DNA of 11,355 nt from contig CAYFIB010000068.1 in NCBI GenBank assembly GCA_964342855.1, positions 1 through 11,355 on the forward strand, written 5' to 3'. Below the pieces are notes generated by a model. That model saw only the letters and a list, made by a program, of their open reading frames with translations. It was not told the DNA's origin and did no database searches. Source of the stretch: JBCBJX01 sp964342855 (lineage in GTDB: Bacteria > Pseudomonadota > Alphaproteobacteria > Caulobacterales > Parvularculaceae). This document shows positions 5,741-11,355 of this stretch, piece after piece. The number at the start of each line of letters is the position of its first letter. The first letter of the stretch is position 1. Both the position numbers and the translations under genes were made by a program.

Positions 5741-6991
5741 TTAGTTCCCCAGCGTGTCGGGATCGAGGCGGCGGCCGCGCACGACCTCGCCGGGGGTTCC
5801 GACCGCGCCGGCATAGGACCCGTCGACGATGATGTCGAAGCCGCCGCCGTTGAGGGCCGTGAGGCGCAGGTCCTGTCCCGTCGGCACGTGATAACGGTCC
5901 CCCGCCTCCACCCGCTCGGCGAAGACGATCCGGCCGGCGGAGTCTTCAATGCGCAGGAAGCCCGGGATGATCGCCCGCACGACCACCCGCGAGGCGCCCG
6001 GCGAGCCCAGCATGCGGCCCGAGGGCAGCGGCGGCGGCGTTACGACGACGCGCTCCTGCGGGGCCGTCTGCGGCGTCGGCGCGGGCGTTTCGATCTCGTC
6101 TTCGGCCGGTTCCGCCGTCGCCGCGACAGATTGCGCCGCGTCGGACGCTTCCGCCGTCGCGTTGTCGGCCGCGCCCTGCTCCGCCGCGCGCTCCTCGGCG
6201 CCTGGCAGGAGGTTCTGCGGCGCGCGGGTCTCCGTTTCCCGGGCCGCGGGCGGCGTGCGAACCTGCGGACGCGTCGGTTCAGGCGCCGGGAGCGTTTCTG
6301 TGCTGGCGTCGGAGCTTAGGGCCGTTTCTTCAGGCGTTTCTTCAGGCGTTTCTTCAGGCGTTTCTTCAACAGCGCTCGACGCCGTTTCCGTGTCCGCCGC
6401 GGCGATGGTGGCGGCGACGGGATCGTCGATCGTATCAATCACCTGCGGGCGCAGGCCGTCATCGGCTTCGGGCTCCGGCTGCGCGGGACGCTCGGCGGGC
6501 GGCGGGAAGCCGGTCAGCTGAATTTCGCCGGGATCGTTCGCCGGGCGGGTGATCTGCCAGCCGCACCAGAGAACGAAGCCGAGCACCAGCACGATGGGCC
6601 ACATGGCGCGGGCGTCGCGGCGTTCGGCGACCGGCGCAGGGGCGGCGGGCTTCGGCGCGGACTTCGCCTCCAGCTCCGACCAGCCGGCGTCGTCACGCAG
6701 ACGCGCGGCGGCCGCCTGCGGCTCGAACCCGAGATGCTGGGCGTAGGCTTTGACGAAGCCGATGGCGAAGGCGCGGCCCGGCAGATCGGCGTAGGCGCCC
6801 GCCTCGATCGCCTCCAGATGACCCTCGCGAATGCGCAGCGCTTTCGCCGCGTCGGCGAGCGAAATCCCGTCCGCCTCGCGCGCAGCCTTCAGCGCCGGAC
6901 CGACGCCCTCGGCGTCTTCCGGGATCGCGCGGACCCGGTCTCGTTTGGCGATGGCCGTCTCCATGCTCACGATATCGGCGGTTCGGCTCAC
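5741..6991 (-). CDS. rodZ: RodZ-like HTH and DUF4115 membrane protein
   Basis: A 416-residue RodZ-type protein, which links cytoplasmic MreB filaments to the cell-wall elongation machinery and helps maintain cell shape. The order of parts is diagnostic. A cytoplasmic Xre-like helix-turn-helix domain occupies about 30-95 (VGPALKAAREADG, then DLPGRAFAIGFVKAYA). It is followed by a short Pro/Ala linker, one transmembrane helix at about 130-147 (MWPIVLVLGFVLWCGWQI), a long Pro/Glu/Ala/Thr-rich periplasmic linker (about 148-330), and a C-terminal DUF4115 beta domain (about 336-412). The start chosen is GTG at 6989-6991 with GGAG 6 nt upstream. The ATG at 7010-7012, seven codons earlier, has no ribosome site and would fall about 10 nt from the predicted transcription start. 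The linker contains four tandem EETP-type repeats. RodZ is often encoded next to ispG, which supports the call. Confidence 0.88.
   Translation of the reverse strand: MSRTADIVSMETAIAKRDRVRAIPEDAEGVGPALKAAREADGISLADAAKALRIREGHLEAIEAGAYADLPGRAFAIGFVKAYAQHLGFEPQAAAARLRDDAGWSELEAKSAPKPAAPAPVAERRDARAMWPIVLVLGFVLWCGWQITRPANDPGEIQLTGFPPPAERPAQPEPEADDGLRPQVIDTIDDPVAATIAAADTETASSAVEETPEETPEETPEETALSSDASTETLPAPEPTRPQVRTPPAARETETRAPQNLLPGAEERAAEQGAADNATAEASDAAQSVAATAEPAEDEIETPAPTPQTAPQERVVVTPPPLPSGRMLGSPGASRVVVRAIIPGFLRIEDSAGRIVFAERVEAGDRYHVPTGQDLRLTALNGGGFDIIVDGSYAGAVGTPGEVVRGRRLDPDTLGN
6324..6371. repeat. 12-bp tandem repeat (4 copies) in the rodZ linker
   Basis: The plus-strand unit GTTTCTTCAGGC occurs three times exactly (6324-6335, 6336-6347, 6348-6359), followed by a copy changed in its last three bases (6360-6371). 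On the coding strand it gives E-E-T-P repeated in frame within the periplasmic linker of RodZ, about residues 209-224. Changes in copy number would keep the frame and only alter linker length. Confidence 0.95.
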
Positions 6992-6997
6992 ATCATT

Positions 6998-7001
6998 CTC
7001 C
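6998..7001 (-). promoter_or_regulatory. Shine-Dalgarno deciding the rodZ GTG start
   Basis: GGAG on the minus strand, 6 nt upstream of the GTG at 6989-6991 and inside the longer frame that begins with the ATG at 7010-7012. No comparable element precedes that ATG. Confidence 0.6.
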
Positions 7002-7029
7002 GCAGCGCGCATCGATGTCGTTTCGGAAG

Positions 7030-7058
7030 AGCATAGGACATCGCCCGTGAAACGTTAA
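7030..7058 (-). promoter_or_regulatory. Probable sigma70-type promoter for rodZ
   Basis: On the minus strand TTAACG (7053-7058) and TATGCT (7030-7035) are separated by exactly 17 nt. Each matches the sigma70 consensus at four of six positions. Transcription would begin near 7023, giving a leader of about 30 nt to the GTG start of rodZ. It lies in the spacer after the ptsP stop codon, so rodZ-ispG can be expressed apart from lysC-ptsP. Confidence 0.5.
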
Positions 7059-7087
7059 CGACTGGCTGACCAGAGGGCGGCGATTCG

Positions 7088-9346
7088 TCAGCTTCTTCGA
7101 GCCGCGAGCGCGTCCAGTTTTTCACGCGGCGCGTCGCTGAGCGCGGCGGCGGCGCATTCGATGGAGGAGACCGATCGGATCGCCTGTTTGACCGGGCCGA
7201 TGGCCGTCGCGGGCAAGGAGAACGTGCGGAAGCCGACGCCGACGAGCCCCAGCGCGATCGCGGGATCAGTCGCCGCTTCGCCGCAGAAGGAAATCGGCGT
7301 CTCCGCCGTGTCGGCGTCCGTTACGATGCGCGCGAGAAACTGCAGGAAGGGCGGCGCCAGGAGATCGAAGCGTCCGGCGAGCGCCGTCGCCTCGCGATCG
7401 CAAGCGAAGAAGAACTGGGCGAGATCGTTGCCGCCGACCGAGAGGAAGTCCGAAACCGCCGCAATCTCTTTCAGCGACCACGCCGCCGCCGGAGTTTCGA
7501 TCATGGCGCCGAGCGCGCGGGAGGTCGGCAGCGCCGCCCCGCTCTTCGCCGCCCGAGCCCATTCTTTTTCCAGCATTTCGCGCGCGGCTTCGACCTCGCC
7601 GGGCGTCGTCACCAGCGGCAGGAGGACTTTGAGGTCCCGCCCCGCCGCCGCGGCGATGAGCGCGCGCATCTGTCCACGCAGAAGCCCCGGACGGTCGAGC
7701 CCCATGCGCACGCCGCGCCAGCCCATGGCCGGGTTCGGCTCGCGGCCGGTCTCCATATAGGAGAGCACTTTATCGCCGCCGATATCGGCGGTGCGGAACA
7801 CCACAGGACGTCCGCCCGCGCCGTCGAGAACATCTTTATAAAGACGGGTTTGGGCGGAGACCTTGGGCAGTGCTTCTGAAATGAGAAACTGCAGCTCTGT
7901 GCGGTAGAGCCCGACGCCGCGCGCGCCGGTCTCCGCCAGATGCGGCAGATCGACGAGGAGACCGGCGTTCATGTCGAGCACGACATCAACGCCGTCGGTC
8001 GTGCGCGCGGGCTCGCCCACGAACTGGGCGTAAAGCGCCTCGCGCGCCTCCTGCACCTCGATGGCGGTGCGGTAGCTCTCCAGAAGATCATCGGACGGAC
8101 GAACGTGCACCTCGCCCGCATCGCCGTCGATGACCACCGGGTCCCCCGGCTCGACGCTGTCGATGCTCGCGCCGAGCCCGCCGACGAGGGGGATCTCCAA
8201 AGCCCGGGCGACGATGGCGACATGGGACGCCGCCGCGCCTTCCGCGAGGGCGACGCCGCGCACCTTGGCGCGATCGTATTCCAGAAGGTCCGCAGGCCCC
8301 ATGGACCGCGCGAAGACGATGGCGTCGTCCGGCGTCGCGTCCGGCTCCGCCGCCTCGTCGCCCGCGAGATGGCGCAGCATGCGGCGCGAGAGGTCTTCAA
8401 GATCGTGCAGCCGGTCGCGCATGTACGGATCGCGCGCGCGCTCCAGCCGGCGGCGATTATCCTGTAAGACGCGCTCCACCGCCGCTTCGGCGGTGAGCCC
8501 CGTGTAAACCGCCTCACGCAAGCGCTCTTTCCAGCCCTTGTCGTAAGCGAACAATCGGAACACCTCGAGCACGTCCATCGGCGCGCCCGCGAGGCCGGAA
8601 TTTCGCGCGACCAGCTCGTCTATGGACTTGCGGAGATCATCAAGCGCGGTTTCGAGGCGCTTGGCTTCCTGCGCGACGTTGGAGGCGAAAATCTTGTGCC
8701 GCGGCAGCTGCGGCTCGTGCAGGGCCGCGACGCCGACGGCGACGCCCGCAACGATCCCCTGCCCGTCCATGCGCACCGCGCGATGGAGAACCTCGTCGAC
8801 CTCATGGGTCGCTTCGGGCTCCAGCAGCTCGCCCGAAGACGCGACTTCGGCGAGCACCGTCGCGACGGTCTGCAGCGCTTCGGTCTCTTCTTCCGTATAA
8901 ACCCGAACCGCGCGGTTCTGGACCGTCAGCACGCCGAGCACCTGCCCGTTGCGGACGATCGGCACGCCAAGGAAGGCGCGCAACGGGTCTTCCCCCGTCT
9001 CCGGACGATAGGCGAAGGCCGGGTGCAGCGGCGCTTCAGCGAGGTTCATGGGCTGGGCCCGCGCGGCGACGAGTCCGACAATGCCCTCGCCCCAGTTGAG
9101 GCGCGTCTGGTGCACCGACTGCGGATTAAGACCTTCGGTCGCGAATAGCTCCAGGACGTCGCCGCGGCGTCGCAGATAAATCGAGCAGACCTCGGCGACC
9201 ATGTTGGCCGCGATCGCCTCGACGAGCCGATCCAGCCGCTCCTGCGCGTCGGCGGTCGCCGCCATGATCTCGCGCAGGCGCTTCAAGAGGAAACGCGGCC
9301 CGGCGGGATCGCCCGCCCCGCCGCTTGGCGGGTCAAGAACGCTCAT
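7088..9346 (-). CDS. ptsP: Phosphoenolpyruvate-protein phosphotransferase, nitrogen PTS (EI-Ntr)
   Basis: A 752-residue Enzyme I of the nitrogen-related PTS, which takes phosphate from PEP and passes it to NPr. This regulates nitrogen, potassium and stress responses rather than sugar uptake. An N-terminal GAF domain (about 38-170) distinguishes it from sugar-type PtsI; in the family it senses nitrogen status (glutamine/2-oxoglutarate). Then come the EI N-domain (about 190-325), the swivelling phosphohistidine domain with the active H375 (GAAASHVAIVARA), and the PEP-binding barrel (about 445-735). All the expected PEP-site residues are visible: R482 in GLYRTE, R518 in RTADIGGDK, E617 in GAMIETP, N640/D641 in GGNDL, R651 in FACDR and C688 in FCGE. 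It should therefore be active. The ATG overlaps the lysC stop codon by 4 bp (ATGA), so the two are translationally coupled. Its NPr partner is not in the window. Confidence 0.97.
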   Translation of the reverse strand: MSVLDPPSGGAGDPAGPRFLLKRLREIMAATADAQERLDRLVEAIAANMVAEVCSIYLRRRGDVLELFATEGLNPQSVHQTRLNWGEGIVGLVAARAQPMNLAEAPLHPAFAYRPETGEDPLRAFLGVPIVRNGQVLGVLTVQNRAVRVYTEEETEALQTVATVLAEVASSGELLEPEATHEVDEVLHRAVRMDGQGIVAGVAVGVAALHEPQLPRHKIFASNVAQEAKRLETALDDLRKSIDELVARNSGLAGAPMDVLEVFRLFAYDKGWKERLREAVYTGLTAEAAVERVLQDNRRRLERARDPYMRDRLHDLEDLSRRMLRHLAGDEAAEPDATPDDAIVFARSMGPADLLEYDRAKVRGVALAEGAAASHVAIVARALEIPLVGGLGASIDSVEPGDPVVIDGDAGEVHVRPSDDLLESYRTAIEVQEAREALYAQFVGEPARTTDGVDVVLDMNAGLLVDLPHLAETGARGVGLYRTELQFLISEALPKVSAQTRLYKDVLDGAGGRPVVFRTADIGGDKVLSYMETGREPNPAMGWRGVRMGLDRPGLLRGQMRALIAAAAGRDLKVLLPLVTTPGEVEAAREMLEKEWARAAKSGAALPTSRALGAMIETPAAAWSLKEIAAVSDFLSVGGNDLAQFFFACDREATALAGRFDLLAPPFLQFLARIVTDADTAETPISFCGEAATDPAIALGLVGVGFRTFSLPATAIGPVKQAIRSVSSIECAAAALSDAPREKLDALAARRS

Positions 9347-10605
9347 GCGGCCCGCGGGGCGTCCAGTCCGTAGGCGGCGTGAAGCGCGCGCACGGCGAGT
9401 TCGGCGTACGCGCTGTCGATCAGCACGCTGATCTTGATCTCGGAAGTCGAGATGTTGTGGATGTTGATGCCCTTCTCCGCGAGCGCGCCGAACATGGTCG
9501 AGGCGACGCCCGTATGGCTCTTCATGCCGACGCCGACGACGGAGATTTTTGCGACCTCGCGCTCGGCGTTCACCGCCTCGAAACCGATGGCGCCCTGTTT
9601 GGCGACCAGAAGCTCGCGCGCGCGGTCGAGATCGCCTTCCGGCAGGGTGAAGGAGAGGTTCGCCGACGCGCCGTCCCGCGAGGGGCTCTGCACGATCATG
9701 TCGATATTGACGCCCGCGTCCGCCAACAGACGGAACATCTCCGAAGCGCGGCCCGGCTCGTCAGGCACGCCGAGCACGCTGATGCGGGCTTCGTCGCGGG
9801 CCACCGCGACGCCGGAAACGATGCTCTTCTCCACGATATCGTCCTCGTCGCAGATGATGGTGCCGGGGTTGAACCCGTCCGGCGGAATGAAGCTCGACAG
9901 CACCCGTAACCGCACCCGGTGCGCCATGGCGAGCTCCACGGAGCGCGTCTGCAGCACCTTAGCGCCCATCGAGGCGAGTTCCAGCATCTCCTCATAGGAG
10001 ATTTTTTCCAGCCGCCTCGCGTTCTTGGTGATGCGCGGGTCGGTCGTATAGACGCCGTCGACATCGGTATAAATGTCGCAGCGCTCCGCGTTCAGCGCCG
10101 CCGCGATGGCGACGGCCGTCGTGTCCGAGCCGCCGCGGCCGAGAGTGGAGATGCGCTCGTCGTCGGCGACGCCCTGAAAGCCCGCGATGACGGCGATCTC
10201 GCCGCCGTCGATGGCCTCGCCGAGACGCTCGCCGTCAATGTCCATGATGCGCGCGCGGCCGTGGGCGCGGTCGGTCTTCAGCGGGATCTGCCAGCCCTGC
10301 CAGGAGCGGGCGCGGTAGCCGCGCGATTGCAGGACCAGCGCCAGAAGCCCGCTCGTCACCTGCTCGCCGGTGGAGACCACCGCGTCGTATTCGAGGCCTT
10401 CCGCGTCGAGGGCCGGCGCCGCAGGGCCCGCCTTCGCGACGAGATCAACCAGCCGGTTCGTCTCCCCCGCCATCGCCGAGACCGTGACCGCGACGCCGAC
10501 GCCCGTCGCGACCTCCGCCTCCACCGCGTCCGCGACGCGGTTGATGCGCTCCAGGTCGGCGACGGAGGTGCCGCCGAATTTCATGACGATGCGCGGGTCG
10601 GTCAT
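9343..10605 (-). CDS. lysC: Aspartate kinase
   Basis: A 420-residue monofunctional aspartokinase, which phosphorylates L-aspartate with ATP as the first step towards lysine, threonine, methionine and diaminopimelate. The kinase domain has the family signature KFGGTS at 9-14, STGE at 78-81, GRGGSDTTA at 156-164 and TDVDGVYTTDPR at 180-191. Two C-terminal ACT domains (about 265-340 and 345-415) are the regulatory part that binds lysine and/or threonine. This is the catalytic-plus-ACT form, with no homoserine dehydrogenase fusion. The start is the ATG at 10603-10605, because KFGGTS should lie about 8 residues in; the longer frame runs backwards through ubiG and is spurious. GGAAAG lies 9-14 nt upstream. 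It leads the lysC-ptsP pair and is divergent from ubiG. Confidence 0.98.
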   Translation of the reverse strand: MTDPRIVMKFGGTSVADLERINRVADAVEAEVATGVGVAVTVSAMAGETNRLVDLVAKAGPAAPALDAEGLEYDAVVSTGEQVTSGLLALVLQSRGYRARSWQGWQIPLKTDRAHGRARIMDIDGERLGEAIDGGEIAVIAGFQGVADDERISTLGRGGSDTTAVAIAAALNAERCDIYTDVDGVYTTDPRITKNARRLEKISYEEMLELASMGAKVLQTRSVELAMAHRVRLRVLSSFIPPDGFNPGTIICDEDDIVEKSIVSGVAVARDEARISVLGVPDEPGRASEMFRLLADAGVNIDMIVQSPSRDGASANLSFTLPEGDLDRARELLVAKQGAIGFEAVNAEREVAKISVVGVGMKSHTGVASTMFGALAEKGINIHNISTSEIKISVLIDSAYAELAVRALHAAYGLDAPRAA

Positions 10606-10673
10606 CCGGCCGGTCTTTCCAAAAAGCTGCGCGCGCCGACGGGCCGCGTTGTCGCCATGGCGGCGAGCGCCTA

Positions 10674-10703
10674 CCCATAGAAAGCGGCGGGCGGCGCTGT
10701 CCA
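10674..10703 (-). promoter_or_regulatory. Possible lysC promoter in the divergent spacer
   Basis: On the minus strand TGGACA (10698-10703, five of six matches to the -35 consensus) is followed after 18 nt by TATGGG (10674-10679, three of six). Transcription would start near 10667, giving a leader of about 60 nt. A 10-bp palindrome CGCCATGGCG (10653-10662) lies just inside the transcript. I see no riboswitch fold. Confidence 0.35.
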
Positions 10704-10732
10704 GCGGCCCCCGGAAGAGGAGCGACCACGAG

Positions 10733-11355
10733 ATGGCGAGCGAAGCGATGCGCGATACCGGGCGCGAGACGTCCGAGGGGGCCAATGTCGACCCGGCGGA
10801 GCTGGAGAAATTCGCCCGCATCGCGGCGGAGTGGTGGGACCCGTTCGGCAAGTTCGGCCCCCTGCACAAGCTGAACCCGGTCCGCCTCGCCTTCATCCGC
10901 GATGAAATCTGCATCCAGACGGGCCGCGACCGCTTCGCCAAACGCCCTCTGGAAGGCCTCACCCTGCTCGATGTCGGCTGCGGCGGCGGCCTCGTCTCCG
11001 AGCCCATGGCCCGCCTCGGCGCGCAGGTGACGGGCCTCGACGCGGCGGCGGAGAACATCGGCGTCGCGAAACTCCACGTCGAGCAGTCCGGCCTTTCCAT
11101 CGACTACCGCGCCGGCCTCCTCGAAGACCTGCTCGCCGAAGGCGCGGCGCCGCGCGACGTCGTCCTCGCCCTCGAGATCGTCGAGCACGTGCCCGATATC
11201 GAAAAATTCGTCGCCGACGTCGCCGCCATGGCGAAGCCCGGCGGCGTCGTCATCTTCTCGACCATCAACCGCACCCTGAAGGCCCTCGCCCAGGCGAAGA
11301 TCGCCGCGGAATACATCCTCCGCTGGGTCCCCATGGGCGCCCACGACCCGCGCAA
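10733..11355 (+). CDS. ubiG: Ubiquinone O-methyltransferase UbiG, partial (runs off right edge)
   Basis: This is the only plus-strand gene: an open frame of 207 codons plus two bases, without a stop, cut by the window edge. UbiG performs both O-methylations of ubiquinone synthesis using SAM. The N-terminal hallmark WWDPFGKFGPLHKLNP is at 34-49. The SAM-binding motif LLDVGCGGGLVSEP is at 78-91, and the acidic residue of the next strand is D103 in GLDAA. LEIVEHVPD (147-155) and KPGGVVIFSTINR (168-180) are the later class-I methyltransferase motifs, and VPMGAHDP (199-206) is also typical. The ATG at 10733 has GAGGAG 10 nt upstream. Family members are about 240-255 residues, so roughly 40 residues are missing. 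Divergence from lysC across 127 bp matches the alphaproteobacterial arrangement. Confidence 0.97.
   Translation, partial: MASEAMRDTGRETSEGANVDPAELEKFARIAAEWWDPFGKFGPLHKLNPVRLAFIRDEICIQTGRDRFAKRPLEGLTLLDVGCGGGLVSEPMARLGAQVTGLDAAAENIGVAKLHVEQSGLSIDYRAGLLEDLLAEGAAPRDVVLALEIVEHVPDIEKFVADVAAMAKPGGVVIFSTINRTLKALAQAKIAAEYILRWVPMGAHDPR

Noticed and set aside
4532..6319. A 595-codon open frame on the plus strand opposite ispG and rodZ
   Set aside because: It is antisense to two confidently identified genes, has an Arg/His/Asp/Ala-rich composition typical of high-GC antisense frames, and shows no recognisable motif.
7050..7075. TTAA followed 7 nt later by CTGA, considered as a CtrA-like site upstream of rodZ
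   Set aside because: Only one half-site matches TTAA-N7-TTAA, and the TTAA is better explained as part of the -35 element.
10606..10732. Possible lysine riboswitch upstream of lysC
   Set aside because: The leader is only about 60 nt, far shorter than an L-box, and no matching helices are visible.
10606..11100. N-terminal extension of the lysC frame by 165 codons
   Set aside because: The extension runs antisense through ubiG, and the aspartokinase KFGGTS motif demands a start near 10605.
10445..11344. A 299-codon minus-strand frame opposite ubiG
   Set aside because: It overlaps both lysC in another frame and the convincing UbiG coding sequence; low-complexity Gly/Asp/Arg product.

Overview
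The window is ordinary core chromosome of a high-GC bacterium, almost certainly an alphaproteobacterium. The gene order lysC - ptsP - prfA - prmC - DUF4167 - clpB, with ubiG divergent from lysC, is the arrangement I recall from many alphaproteobacterial genomes. DUF4167 is, to my knowledge, an alphaproteobacterial family. I cannot place the organism at order level from this sequence alone.

Layout. Every gene except ubiG lies on the minus strand, so transcription runs from the right end to the left. At the right end ubiG (ubiquinone O-methyltransferase, cut by the window edge) reads to the right. A 127-bp divergent spacer separates it from lysC (aspartate kinase). lysC overlaps ptsP (the nitrogen-PTS Enzyme I) by 4 bp. 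After a short spacer with a plausible sigma70-type promoter come rodZ (a cell-shape membrane protein) and ispG (isoprenoid synthesis by the MEP pathway). Next is the translation-termination pair prfA/prmC, which overlap by 4 bp: release factor 1 and the methyltransferase that modifies its GGQ motif. A 329-bp non-coding stretch carries a pair of 19-bp-spaced TTGGCCAA direct repeats and leads into the DUF4167 gene. That gene is followed by a GC-rich hairpin, a short-chain dehydrogenase, a small exported-looking protein of unknown function, and the first 14 codons of clpB. clpB is preceded by what looks like a good heat-shock (sigma32) promoter.

How they fit together. These are housekeeping functions rather than one pathway: amino-acid synthesis (lysC), nitrogen/phosphorylation signalling (ptsP), morphology (rodZ), isoprenoid and quinone supply (ispG, ubiG), translation termination (prfA, prmC) and protein disaggregation (clpB). 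The only tight functional pair is prfA/prmC.

I find no mobile element, CRISPR array, RNA gene, phage gene or defence-type system, and no evidence of a novel multi-gene system. What deserves a second look is mostly regulatory or concerns single genes: the clpB heat-shock promoter, the paired TTGGCCAA sites, the unknown TTG-start gene, the EETP repeat in RodZ and several hairpins. Start codons were moved from the longest reading frame where Shine-Dalgarno sequences or family length argued for it (SDR gene, DUF4167, prfA, ispG, rodZ, lysC).
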